Assembly: GCA_011523635.1 (NCBI GenBank)
Contig: WTGI01000067.1
Location: forward strand, 1 to 64,000
Reading direction: 5' to 3'
From: Acidimicrobiia bacterium
Lineage (GTDB): Bacteria > Actinomycetota > Acidimicrobiia > Spongiisociales > Spongiisociaceae
DNA length: 64,000 nt
This document shows positions 32,644 through 42,284 of the stretch, one piece after another. The translations under genes and the position numbers were made by a program. Position 1 is the first letter of the stretch; each line of letters begins with the position of its first letter. Below the pieces are notes generated by a model. The model was not told where the DNA came from. It searched no databases and saw nothing but the letters and a program-made list of their open reading frames with translations.

Positions 32644-34510
32644 CACACCGGGCAAAGAACGCCTATACGAGGCTCCAGGCCTGAACTACGATCCAACCTA
32701 TCTGGGTGAGATCGCGTCCGTGTCCGGTGCGGCGATTACTGTTCGCCTAGCGCGGTCGGTTGCGTCGGGTCTGTCAATCATACGTGGTCGTACCTATAAG
32801 ATAGGGCAGGTCGGCAGCTTCGTACGTGTACCACAGGGGTATCAAGATTTGTTCGGCATCGTGTCTCAGGTTGGCGCATCGGCAGCTCCGGAGCAGGTCG
32901 AGATGACAGTTGACTCTGGACGATGGATGAAGGTGGAGATGGTAGGAGAGACCATCGGTGGAGCCTTCGAGCGAGGCGTTAGTCAGTATCCGAATATCGG
33001 CGATTCCGTTCATCTAGCCGTTGAGGAGCATCTACGAAGAATATACGCAGGACCAGGCCGAGGATCGGTCGCGATCGGGACTATGTCAAGTGCTGAGGGT
33101 ATATCAGCACAGGTGTCTCTCAATGAATTGGTAACCCGGCACTCTGCGGTCTTTGGATCCACCGGATCTGGAAAATCAACAACAATAGCGAGCCTCCTCA
33201 GGGCAATTACTAACACAACAGATGGTAACACCTTATATCCGAATGCTCGAGTGGTAATATTAGACATACATGGTGAGTATACATCTCCACTAGCCGATGT
33301 TGCACAAGTGTTCAGTATTGAACCACAACATGGTGAACATCGTCTGGTCATTCCCTACTGGGCAGTCAATACAGATGATCTTCTTGATTTCTTGACAGGA
33401 GGCGTGAAGGACAATCAAAGAACGGCCTTCACGGACAAGATATTTGATCTTCGTAAAGCTTCTCACGACAATCAGTGCTTTCCCGGAGTCAATACGGCGT
33501 CTATAACAGTTGATACACCGTTGCCGTTTAGCTTGAAGCGGCTGTGGTATGACCTTATTGACTTCGAGATTATGACGTTCGACGGTCCGGACCGTGATCA
33601 GCCTACACGTCAGGACGCCGGTGATGCCGAAAAATTGGTAAGACCTACTTATAGGCCACATGCTATGGGGACAGCTGGACCGTTCCTGAATCAACATGCG
33701 TTTGGTATTCAACGGCCACTGAACCTTCTACGCTCACGGCTCCTCGATCGTCGTTATGACTTTCTTCTTCGACCAGGGTGTTGGGAACCGGATCTCGACG
33801 GACTTGCAGAAGAAGATCTAGACGGCCTTCTAAAGGCGTGGTTGGGTGGCGCGAATCCAATTACGATCTTGGATTTGTCGGGAGTGCCTAGTAGCGTTCT
33901 AGAACGGCTGGTGGGGTCGATACTCAACATCGTATACGAGGCCCTATTCTGGAGTCGTGAAAAGACTGAAGGCGGGGTGGAGCGGCCGCTACTGATTGTA
34001 ATGGAGGAAGCACATCGGTATCTGTCACAGAAGTCAGGGTCACTGGCCTCAGAGGTCGTTCAAAGGATAGCAAAGGAAGGCCGTAAGTATGGAGTTGGCG
34101 CGATGGTGGTGAGCCAGCGTCCGTCTGAAGTTGACGAGACCATATTGTCACAATGTGGCACCTTCTTCGCACTAAGACTGACCAATCCTAAAGACCGGCA
34201 GCGGGTGCAAGGCACGCTTCCCGATGGTTTAGCTGGACTTCATGACGTTTTGCCAATACTCAAGACTGGTGAAGCCATCGTGTCAGGTGAGGCAGCACAG
34301 CTACCTATGCGTTGTAGAGTCACGTTGCCGATCAAGAAGTACCGTCCGAAGAGTGAGGACCCAGAAGTGAGCGTGAAGTGGTCACTAGAAAAGCGCGACG
34401 AAGGGTACGATCGGGTAGTAGCGTCTTGGCGAGCACAGAATCCTCTGGCAGTAGTCGAGGACCTAGGCTTAGTTCGCGTACCTGTTGAGGATGAAGGAAC
34501 CGAAGACTGA
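32636..34510 (+). CDS. herA: HerA-like hexameric ATPase of SIR2-HerA system
   Basis: A HerA/FtsK-superfamily ATPase, 624 aa. An N-terminal HAS-barrel-like region (about 20-130) precedes Walker A GSTGSGKST (174-182). Walker B is LLIVMEEAHRYL (452-463), followed by QRIAKEGRKYGV and VSQRPSEVDETILSQ typical of HerA. It starts inside the SIR2 gene and is followed 10 nt later by the KTSC gene. It should assemble as a hexamer that controls the SIR2 NADase. Codon use is A/T-rich like SIR2. Confidence 0.93.
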   Translation: MADTPGKERLYEAPGLNYDPTYLGEIASVSGAAITVRLARSVASGLSIIRGRTYKIGQVGSFVRVPQGYQDLFGIVSQVGASAAPEQVEMTVDSGRWMKVEMVGETIGGAFERGVSQYPNIGDSVHLAVEEHLRRIYAGPGRGSVAIGTMSSAEGISAQVSLNELVTRHSAVFGSTGSGKSTTIASLLRAITNTTDGNTLYPNARVVILDIHGEYTSPLADVAQVFSIEPQHGEHRLVIPYWAVNTDDLLDFLTGGVKDNQRTAFTDKIFDLRKASHDNQCFPGVNTASITVDTPLPFSLKRLWYDLIDFEIMTFDGPDRDQPTRQDAGDAEKLVRPTYRPHAMGTAGPFLNQHAFGIQRPLNLLRSRLLDRRYDFLLRPGCWEPDLDGLAEEDLDGLLKAWLGGANPITILDLSGVPSSVLERLVGSILNIVYEALFWSREKTEGGVERPLLIVMEEAHRYLSQKSGSLASEVVQRIAKEGRKYGVGAMVVSQRPSEVDETILSQCGTFFALRLTNPKDRQRVQGTLPDGLAGLHDVLPILKTGEAIVSGEAAQLPMRCRVTLPIKKYRPKSEDPEVSVKWSLEKRDEGYDRVVASWRAQNPLAVVEDLGLVRVPVEDEGTED

Positions 34511-34520
34511 GGAGGTAGGC

Positions 34521-34733
34521 GTGCTAAAGCACGGAGTGGTGTCTTCAAATATAAGTGCAATCGGGTACGATCCAGCTACGGAAACTCTTGAAGTTGAGTT
34601 CCTAAGCGGAGCAGTCTATCAATACTATGGCGTTCCACAATATCTACATGACGAGATAATGAAGGCACCATCGAAGGGCCAGTTCCTCAATATGTACATT
34701 AAGAATAGCTACGCATATTCACGAGTCGGATAG
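34521..34733 (+). CDS. KTSC domain small protein, 70 aa
   Basis: A one-domain KTSC-family protein. The pattern VVSSNISAIGYDPATETL, EVEFLSGAVYQYYGVP and SKGQFLNMYIKNSYAY is typical of the family, whose biochemical role is poorly known and which has been linked to RNA or nucleic-acid binding. I chose the GTG at 34521 because AGGAGG sits 5 nt upstream; an in-frame ATG at 34485 would overlap HerA and lacks a site. It is the third gene of the SIR2-HerA operon and may be an accessory or regulator. Confidence 0.85.
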   Translation: MLKHGVVSSNISAIGYDPATETLEVEFLSGAVYQYYGVPQYLHDEIMKAPSKGQFLNMYIKNSYAYSRVG

Positions 34734-34897
34734 CGTAACGGGAAGGAATGCAGCCCTGCCCGACACGGCCGATTAGTAATGAAGATCACGAGAAGGTGTT
34801 TGTGTTGGTGCGGTGATGGATTTACAGAGTTCTAGTATAACAGAGTGTTGTATCAGAAACTGTTTGATAGCCCGGTAGCCGATAGTTAGGTGAATGG

Positions 34898-37672
34898 ATG
34901 AACTACAAGAAGAAGCTGATTGAGGTGGCGTTACCGCTGGACGCAATCAGTCGAGCGTCGGTTCGAGAGAAGCAGATCCGGCATGGACATCCTTCGTCAT
35001 TGCATCAATGGTGGGCACGACGCCCCCTGGTAGCGGCTCGAGCGGTCTTGTGGGCGTCCATGGTAGATGATCCATCCGCCCATCCGGACCGTTTCCCGAC
35101 AGCGGAAGAGCAGGAGGCTGAGCGTCGGCGACTGTTCGGGATCCTTGAGAGGCTCGTAGTGTGGGAGGACTCCAATGATCCTCAGGTTCTGCGTGATGCT
35201 CGGGCCGAGATCTCGGGATCGTGTGGCGTTGAGATTCCCAAAGTGCTGGATCCCTTCTGCGGAGGCGGTGCGATTCCGCTTGAGGCACGTCGTCTGGGCC
35301 TGCCTGCTTACGGTGGTGATCTGAATCCGGTGGCTGTATTGCTGTCTAAGGCATTGGTGGAGATTCCTTCTCGATTTGACACAAGCTATCCCGTTAACCC
35401 AGGTTCAGGGTCCATGTCTGGGACAACCCTATGGGAACGTTCTCAGGGACTTGCCGAAGATATCATTTTTTATGGTCAATGGATAAGAGATCAGGTGTCG
35501 GAGCGAATCGGTCACCTATATCCGAAGCCTAGATTACCTCTCGAAGAGGGTGGTGGAGAGGCGGATGTGATCGCCTGGATCTGGGCACGTACCGTGCGGT
35601 CTCCTGATCCGTCGTGGAATAGTTATGTTCCGCTGGTTCGTTCCTGGGTACTTCGCAAAGGAAATCGAAAGAGGCCTGTAGCCTGGATCGAGCCACAGCT
35701 TGATCGTTCAAGTCGGGAGGTAAGCTACCGTATAAGAGAGGGTGGCGATCCTATAGCAGGAACGGTAGACCGAAGGGGAGCGACATGTCTGGCTACTGGA
35801 TCGTCGATCGGGTTCAAGTATATACGACAGCAGGGTCTGTCGGGGCTTCTGCGCAGACAGTTGATCGCCGTGGCGGTAAAGGGTAGGCAGGGTCGCTTTT
35901 ACATGGCACCAAGTCCACAACCCCATCCACCTCCGCCACGGTGGGCGCCTCATGCTGCACTCCCCAGACGGACCCTAGGTTTCCGGGTACAGCAGTATGG
36001 AATGCTTGAATGGGCGGACTTATTCACTGATCGTCAACTTGTAGCAATCTCCGATTTCTCTCACATGTTGATAGAGGTTCACGCGGTGGTTGAGCGACAT
36101 GCTCACGAAGCAGGGATGGTCGACGATGAGATCCGACTCCGAGATGGCGGTTCCGGCGCGACCGCCTATGCAGACGCAGTCGTTACCTATCTGGCGCTTG
36201 CTCTAGGTAAGTTGGCGGACCTAAATAACTCGCTGGTTCGCTGGGGATCGGTTACGCAATGCCCTCATCAATTGTTCGGTAGGCAGTCAATCCCTATGGT
36301 CTGGGACTTTGCTGAGGCAAATCCGTTAGGCTTATCGTCGGGTTCATGGGATGTAATACTGAGAGGTGTGATGAGAACGTTCCAATCTAAGGCTTGGCCT
36401 TTGGAAGGTATAGAATCATACGTCCGTATAGCTCAGCGGGATGCGGTGAAGCGGATCGGGGAAGTCGATTCCCCGGTAATTTGTACCGATCCCCCATATT
36501 ATGACAATATCTCATATGCTGATCTATCAGATTTCTTCTACGTTTGGCTACGGCATAGTCTCGCTAAAGTATATCCTGAGGAGATGGCGACAGTATTAAC
36601 ACCGAAGTCTGAAGAACTTATAGCAAATCCATATCGGATCGGATCACGTGAGAAGGCGAAGCTACACTTCGAGGACGGAATCGCCACGGTCCTGCAACAC
36701 GTTGCTAAAGGACAAAACCCAGGGTATCCGGCTACGATCTTCTACGCCTTCAAGCAGCAGGAGACTAGAAAGGGAGCAACAGCCTCGACAGGCTGGGAAA
36801 CCTTCCTGCAAGGATTGGTCGACGCGGGACTGCAGGTTACAGCCACTTGGCCTATAAGAACCGAGAGAGGAGCAAGGCTTGTGGCACAGGGCACCGCTGC
36901 GCTCGCGTCTTCGGTCCTGGTGGCCTGTCGCCCACGCAACGAGGGTGCCCATTTGGCGACTCGGCGTGAGTTCTTGGATGCTCTAGCAACCGAACTACCC
37001 CCGGCTATTCGTCTCCTGCAGAGTCAGTCGATTGCTCCAGTGGACATGGCACAGTCCGCGATCGGACCTGGTATGCAAGTGTTTTCGCGCTATGCCAGGG
37101 TATTGGAAGCCGACGGGACACCGATGCCGGTCCGGACTGCGCTCGCTCTGATCAACGACCGTTTGGAGGAGGTCCTGTCGTCAGAGGAGACCGAGTTCGA
37201 CGGTGACACGCGCTGGGCGCTGACTTGGTATGAGCAGTTTGCCCGTGACCATGGTCCGTTCGGGGATGCAGAAACGCTCGCCAAGGCGAAGAATACGTCG
37301 GTGGCCGGGGTGGTTCAGGCTGGCATCGCGGACTTGAAGGCTGGCAAGGTTCGGTTGGTCGAACGGGATGAACTGGATGAGGGGTGGGATCCACTTGCGG
37401 ACAGACGGATCACTGTGTGGGAGGTGGCGCAGCATTTGATCGCTCGCCTGGATAGCTCCGAGGCCGCCGCTGCAGACCTCCTGCAAAAGGTCGGCGGCGG
37501 TATGGGAGATCGCGCCCGCCGTCTCACCTACCTGCTGTACCAGATCGCTGACCGTAAGGGCCGGTCCCGCGATGCGGTGGCTTACAACGGGCTGATTCAA
37601 GCCTGGCACGACATTGAACGCCATGCAGCGAGGAGCGAGGGTCCTGTGGCGCAGACTTTCGAAGGGATGTAG
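34898..37672 (+). CDS. DUF1156-type adenine DNA methyltransferase (defence)
   Basis: A large 924-aa DNA methylase. The DUF1156-like N-terminus reads LIEVALPLDAISRASVREK then HQWWARRPLVAARAV. SAM motif I is VLDPFCGGGAIPLEARRLG (117-134), and the catalytic motif TDPPYYDNISYADLSDFF starts near residue 529. The C-terminal ~250 residues are helical and probably recognise target or partner. ATG start with AGGTGA upstream. It ends 3 nt before the DUF499 gene. The first two-thirds of the gene is much lower in GC than the last third, hinting at a recombination joint. It should modify host DNA within a restriction-like system. Confidence 0.9.
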   Translation: MNYKKKLIEVALPLDAISRASVREKQIRHGHPSSLHQWWARRPLVAARAVLWASMVDDPSAHPDRFPTAEEQEAERRRLFGILERLVVWEDSNDPQVLRDARAEISGSCGVEIPKVLDPFCGGGAIPLEARRLGLPAYGGDLNPVAVLLSKALVEIPSRFDTSYPVNPGSGSMSGTTLWERSQGLAEDIIFYGQWIRDQVSERIGHLYPKPRLPLEEGGGEADVIAWIWARTVRSPDPSWNSYVPLVRSWVLRKGNRKRPVAWIEPQLDRSSREVSYRIREGGDPIAGTVDRRGATCLATGSSIGFKYIRQQGLSGLLRRQLIAVAVKGRQGRFYMAPSPQPHPPPPRWAPHAALPRRTLGFRVQQYGMLEWADLFTDRQLVAISDFSHMLIEVHAVVERHAHEAGMVDDEIRLRDGGSGATAYADAVVTYLALALGKLADLNNSLVRWGSVTQCPHQLFGRQSIPMVWDFAEANPLGLSSGSWDVILRGVMRTFQSKAWPLEGIESYVRIAQRDAVKRIGEVDSPVICTDPPYYDNISYADLSDFFYVWLRHSLAKVYPEEMATVLTPKSEELIANPYRIGSREKAKLHFEDGIATVLQHVAKGQNPGYPATIFYAFKQQETRKGATASTGWETFLQGLVDAGLQVTATWPIRTERGARLVAQGTAALASSVLVACRPRNEGAHLATRREFLDALATELPPAIRLLQSQSIAPVDMAQSAIGPGMQVFSRYARVLEADGTPMPVRTALALINDRLEEVLSSEETEFDGDTRWALTWYEQFARDHGPFGDAETLAKAKNTSVAGVVQAGIADLKAGKVRLVERDELDEGWDPLADRRITVWEVAQHLIARLDSSEAAAADLLQKVGGGMGDRARRLTYLLYQIADRKGRSRDAVAYNGLIQAWHDIERHAARSEGPVAQTFEGM

Positions 37673-37675
37673 ACA

Positions 37676-40600
37676 ATGGCTGTGACCAACCACGAGCGGG
37701 TGGGTAAGGCGCTGACGTTGGTGCGGGATGCCATCCGTCCCGAGGTGGAGAAGATCTGGCGGTCACGGTATGGGATGCGGTGGCTGGATCGAGTGAACCA
37801 GCGGTTGCACCATCAGGACCGTTTCGGCGATCCGGATGATCTGGTCTTCTTGCTTAAGGGTATGGATGCCACGTGGGATCAATTCTTCCGTGACACTCTG
37901 TCGCGGTCGACCCGGAGCTACCTGCACCTGTTGTGGGATGCCCGCAACGATTGGGCGCATAACAAGAGGTTCAGTTCGGAGCACACGCTGCGCGTCCTGG
38001 ACCACTGCGAGATGATGCTCGAGGCGTTCCGGGCAAGCGAGTCCGCTAAACAGGTTCAGGAACTCAAGCAGAGCCTTCGGCGGCAGGTGTTTGCGGAGGA
38101 GCGGCGTACGGCGGAGCGTCGGGCGGCCGCCGAGGCGACGAAGGGCGAACCGCTGGCGGGTCTCAAGCCGTGGCGGGAGGTGGTGACGCCACATCGCGAC
38201 GTGCGGGAGGGCCGCTTCGCACAGGCGGAGTTCGCGGCTGATCTTCGCCAGGTGGTGAGGGGCGAGGCCGCTCCCGAGTATGGCGATCCGGTGAGCTTCT
38301 TTGAGCGCACGTTTATCACCGACGGTCTGGGGGACTTGATACGCACCGCGGCGAGGCGGCTGTCAGGAAAGGGTGGCGATCCCGTTGTGGAGCTCCAGAC
38401 CGGGTTCGGTGGTGGTAAGACCCACAGCCTCATTGCTCTGTATCACCTTGCGTCAGATACTTCCCGGTTGAGGGGTGTCGACGAAGCGCTCGCCGAGGAC
38501 GATCTCTCGGTTCCGTCCGGAGTGCGGCGGGCGGTCTTCACCGGGCAGTGGGCCGAATCGGCGTCGGTCCACAAGAAGGAGGACGGAGTCGAGGTTCACA
38601 CCATGTGGGGGGACATCGCCTACCAGTTGGGTGGCGCCGAGGCGTACCGGATGGTGGAGGATGCCGACCGCAACGCGGCCAATCCCGGCGAGAGCCTCGT
38701 GGACCTCTTCAAGCGGTACGGGCCGGTCATGATCCTCATCGACGAGTGGGTGGCTTACGCACGCGGTCTGCCGATGTCTCCCGAGGAGGGGCGGCGTCCG
38801 GCCGGTGACTTCGACACCCAGTTCACCTTTGCTCAAGCGCTTACTGAGGCGGTGGCCGCGGTCGACAACGCGCTCCTGGTGGTTTCCGTTCCCGAGTCGA
38901 GCGATCCCAGCCACGACAGTATGGAAGTCGGGGGAGAGAAGGGCCGGAAGGCGCTCGAGCGGTTGCGCCACGTGCTGGGTCGCAAGGCTGCGCAATGGCG
39001 CCCGGCATCATCCGAGGAGTCCTTCGAGATCGTCCGGCGTCGCCTGTTCGAACCCATAGAGCCGTCGCTGGCCCGTCATCGGGACGCGGTGGTCAAGGCG
39101 TACCACAACCTGTACATAGACAATGTCGGGGAGTTCCCGTCGGAGACCAGGGAACGCGACTATGAGCGGCGCATGAACGCCGCCTACCCGATCCATCCCG
39201 AGCTGTTCGACCGCCTCTACCAGGACTGGTCGACGCTGGAACGGTTCCAGCGGACCCGCGGGGTGCTGCGGTTGATGGCGAGCGTCATCTCGGTGCTGTG
39301 GGACAGGGACGACCGGTCGCTGATGATCATGCCCGGGGTGGTCCCGATGGACTCGGCCAAAGTGGTTCCCGAGCTGACCCGGTATCTGACCGACCAGTGG
39401 AAACCGATCATCGACGCCGATGTCGACGGTTCCGGGTCGCTTCCGCAGCGCTTCGACCGGGACCGCAAGAACCTGGGGAGGTACGGGGCCTGTCGCCGGG
39501 TGGCCCGATCCACCTACCTCGGATCCGCGCCTCTGCCCACCAATCAGAGGGGTATAGACCGGACCCGCATCGTGCTGGGGTGCGTGCAGCCGGGGGAGAG
39601 GCCCGGCGTGTTCGGGGATGCGCTCCGCCACCTGGCTGACGAGGCCACCTACCTCTACAACCAGCAACTGCGCTACTGGTACGACACCAAGCCGTCGCTG
39701 ACCCGGCTGGCAGCGGACCGGGCATTGTCCCGCTTCGGCGACGACGATGCCGATGAGTACTTGCGCTTGCACATCCAGAAGATGCGGCGGGCCAACCCGC
39801 TCGGCGGGGTTCACGTGTTCCCGGACAGCCCCGGCGACGTGCCGGACGAGGACGACTCGGTCCGGCTGGTGGTCGTCCATCCGGAGAGCCCTTTCGAGCG
39901 GGGCGACACATCTCCTGCCATCGAGACTGCCCAAACCATCCTGGACGAGCGGAGGGGCGGGCGGCGGATCAACCGCAACATGCTGGTCTTCCTTGCCGCC
40001 GAGAAGGCCCGCGTGCCCGAGTTGCGCCAGGCGATCCGCAGCCGGCTGGCCTGGCAATCGATCCTCGACGAGCAAGGAGAGCACGACCTCAACCTCACCC
40101 CCGCCGACGTCAACCAGGCGAAGACCAGACTTGAGGAGTCCGACCGGACCGTGGATCTGCGGATCGGAGAGACCTTCTCCCAGGTGCTCTACCCAGTCCA
40201 GTCCCCGGGACAAGCCGACATCCGGTGGTCGTCGGTCCGGGTGAGCGGATCGGCCGGCCTCTTCGAACGGGTGGCCAACAAGCTGGAGTCGTCGCAGCAT
40301 CTGATCGGCGCCTATGCAGGCACGCTCGTACGGCGCGACCTCGACCGTCCCGAAGCTCCACTTTGGGACGGAGACCACATCGGTGTCCGAACGCTCTGGT
40401 CCTACTACTGCCGCTACCTCTACATGCCTCGCCTGGCCGGCTTCGGCGTGCTCGCCGCAGCCATCGCCCGGGGAGTGGCCGACCTGAACTGGCAACACGA
40501 CACCTTCGCCTACGCCGACACCCACGACCCCGAAGGGGACCGATACCCGGGCCTCGTGACCGCCGCCCAGGTGGAGGTGGCCCAAAGCCTCACCGCAGTG

Positions 40601-40960
40601 CTGGTCCGCCCGGACAGGGCCATGGCCCAACTGGACGCCGAGTCACCATCCGAAGAAGAAGACGAGGTCCCCGATGACTTCGGGGACGCCTGGCACCCCG
40701 GACCCGACCCGCCCCGACCTCCAGCCAGGCAACAACCCACCCGGTTCTACGGCCGCAAGGAACTGGACACGGTCCGCGCCATCCGCGACCTCGGCACCAT
40801 CCTCGAAGAGGTCACCAAACACCTGGACGGAACAGGCAAGGAAGTCACCCTCACCTTGGAGATCAACGCCAGCTCCGACGGCTACGACACCCGCACCCAA
40901 CGCATAGTCAAGGAAAACGCCACCCAACTCGGCTTCGACTCCCACGAGTTCGAGGATTGA
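37676..40960 (+). CDS. DUF499 ATPase with HEPN/Swt1-like N-terminus (defence)
   Basis: A 1094-aa ATPase of the DUF499 family found beside DUF1156 methylases. Walker A is TGFGGGKTHS at about residue 242, and MILIDEWVAYARG near 350 is a Walker B-like strand. The first ~150 residues form a separate helical domain containing ARNDWAH (Arg90 to His95), an Rx4H pattern seen in HEPN ribonucleases and Swt1-like domains. The C-terminal tail from about 990 is acidic and proline-rich before a final beta-rich segment. It is translationally adjacent to the methylase. It may gate an effector or be a motor with its own RNase toxin. Confidence 0.88.
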   Translation: MAVTNHERVGKALTLVRDAIRPEVEKIWRSRYGMRWLDRVNQRLHHQDRFGDPDDLVFLLKGMDATWDQFFRDTLSRSTRSYLHLLWDARNDWAHNKRFSSEHTLRVLDHCEMMLEAFRASESAKQVQELKQSLRRQVFAEERRTAERRAAAEATKGEPLAGLKPWREVVTPHRDVREGRFAQAEFAADLRQVVRGEAAPEYGDPVSFFERTFITDGLGDLIRTAARRLSGKGGDPVVELQTGFGGGKTHSLIALYHLASDTSRLRGVDEALAEDDLSVPSGVRRAVFTGQWAESASVHKKEDGVEVHTMWGDIAYQLGGAEAYRMVEDADRNAANPGESLVDLFKRYGPVMILIDEWVAYARGLPMSPEEGRRPAGDFDTQFTFAQALTEAVAAVDNALLVVSVPESSDPSHDSMEVGGEKGRKALERLRHVLGRKAAQWRPASSEESFEIVRRRLFEPIEPSLARHRDAVVKAYHNLYIDNVGEFPSETRERDYERRMNAAYPIHPELFDRLYQDWSTLERFQRTRGVLRLMASVISVLWDRDDRSLMIMPGVVPMDSAKVVPELTRYLTDQWKPIIDADVDGSGSLPQRFDRDRKNLGRYGACRRVARSTYLGSAPLPTNQRGIDRTRIVLGCVQPGERPGVFGDALRHLADEATYLYNQQLRYWYDTKPSLTRLAADRALSRFGDDDADEYLRLHIQKMRRANPLGGVHVFPDSPGDVPDEDDSVRLVVVHPESPFERGDTSPAIETAQTILDERRGGRRINRNMLVFLAAEKARVPELRQAIRSRLAWQSILDEQGEHDLNLTPADVNQAKTRLEESDRTVDLRIGETFSQVLYPVQSPGQADIRWSSVRVSGSAGLFERVANKLESSQHLIGAYAGTLVRRDLDRPEAPLWDGDHIGVRTLWSYYCRYLYMPRLAGFGVLAAAIARGVADLNWQHDTFAYADTHDPEGDRYPGLVTAAQVEVAQSLTAVLVRPDRAMAQLDAESPSEEEDEVPDDFGDAWHPGPDPPRPPARQQPTRFYGRKELDTVRAIRDLGTILEEVTKHLDGTGKEVTLTLEINASSDGYDTRTQRIVKENATQLGFDSHEFED

Positions 40961-41125
40961 TCGCCTCCAACTGTGATGGGAACTTCCGATCCGCCACGAA
41001 GGCCTTCACAGCAGGGTCAGGACGCCGACGCTCCTGGGCCAATCCCGAGTTGGGTACATCGGCGTCGCCAGGGTGGATGGATCCCCCGGTCACACGAAAG
41101 ACGTTCCCTTTGCTGAGACGCTTCG

Positions 41126-41131
41126 TAAACT
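41126..41131 (+). promoter_or_regulatory. -10 box of a probable leaderless promoter (TIR gene)
   Basis: TAAACT fits the actinobacterial -10 pattern (TANNNT) and ends 6 nt before the ATG at 41138. No Shine-Dalgarno is present. The -35 region is not convincing. Confidence 0.4.
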
Positions 41132-41137
41132 CATGAC

Positions 41138-42034
41138 ATGCAGCCCGGTCAGCGCGTAGATGCCATTAGGCGCGTCGCCACGCGGCTCGCTTCCACGGAC
41201 GACTGGTTAGAAGTCGACCTTGTCCTTGAGCAATTCGGCTTTCCTACTACGGACTTTTGGCAAGGAGACATGAGGTCCTACATCGTTGATTCCCTAAAGG
41301 ACGAAGACGACGACAAACTCGCTGCGATTGACCAATACCTCATGGGCCACTCTCGTCCAGGCGACGTGCCCTGGGAGGATGAGAGATTTCGACTATTCCT
41401 AACCCACGTAGCCACTCAGAAACAAGCGGCACACGAGTTGAAGTCCAATCTTCGCTTTTACGGCGTGGATGCCTTTGTCGCACACGAAGACATTCAGCCG
41501 GCAAAGGAGTGGCTGGTCGTCGTCGAGTCAGCGCTTCACTCCTGCGACGCCCTAGCTGGGCTCCTTCACAAGGGCTTCCGTGCGAGCGATTGGTGTGACC
41601 AGGAGGTCGGCATCGCTCTGGGCCGCAGAGTAGCCGTTGTCCCGATTCAGTTCGATCTCCTCCCGTACGGGTTTTTCGGCTCGGTGCAGGCGGTGAAGAA
41701 CGCTGCCATCCAGGAGCCGGGAACGCTCGCATTGAATCTCATCAACGTTCTGCTCAAGGACAAGAGGACATCGGAAAAACTCGCCGGGGCAATCGTCGAT
41801 GAACTCGCTGGTGCCACCTCGTTCGATCAGGCCAACAGGCTGTCTCGAATACTCGCTCAGAACGCCGCCTTGCTGTCGAAGGAGCAGACCGAGCAGTTGC
41901 GCAAAGCCGAGAGGGAGAACGATCAACTGCAGCGGTCCTACGACTTTGACAAGCACCTCTCATCCATCGAGGCCAAGATCGACGCCACTTCCGGGTTCAG
42001 CCGGCCATCCACGAGCGACGAAGCACCGTTCTAG
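41138..42034 (+). CDS. TIR-domain protein with N-terminal adaptor-like domain
   Basis: A 298-aa protein with a TIR domain at about residues 84-172. FRLFLTHVATQKQAAHELK is the betaA-alphaA start, GVDAFVAHEDIQPAKEW the BB-loop region, and SDWCDQEVGIALGR holds the expected catalytic Glu156 of NAD+-cleaving TIRs. The first 80 residues form a helical domain (FGFPTTDFW then RSYIVDSLKDEDDDKLAAI) like effector-associated adaptor domains. The C-terminus is coiled-coil-like (LSKEQTEQLRKAERENDQL). It sits 177 bp after DUF499 and is likely an abortive-infection effector. Expression appears leaderless. Confidence 0.87.
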   Translation: MQPGQRVDAIRRVATRLASTDDWLEVDLVLEQFGFPTTDFWQGDMRSYIVDSLKDEDDDKLAAIDQYLMGHSRPGDVPWEDERFRLFLTHVATQKQAAHELKSNLRFYGVDAFVAHEDIQPAKEWLVVVESALHSCDALAGLLHKGFRASDWCDQEVGIALGRRVAVVPIQFDLLPYGFFGSVQAVKNAAIQEPGTLALNLINVLLKDKRTSEKLAGAIVDELAGATSFDQANRLSRILAQNAALLSKEQTEQLRKAERENDQLQRSYDFDKHLSSIEAKIDATSGFSRPSTSDEAPF

Positions 42035-42284
42035 GTCAACTCATTCCGTCCGTACTTCTGGGGTCCGGCAAGCGGTGAGGTCATCAGCAGCCGGAGCCAG
42101 TCGCGTACCACTAGCGACCGGGTGCCCTTTTGGCTAAGCGGCAAACGAGCCATGTCCGACGGCTGCTGCGATGCACTGAGTGGGTTGGTCACCTGGCATA
42201 TCCGGCTGCCTTGTGAATCGCCCCGGCTCTCCCGGAGACTCTGATGGTCATCCAGTCTTGTGGAGTCGGAATACTTGAATCTGG

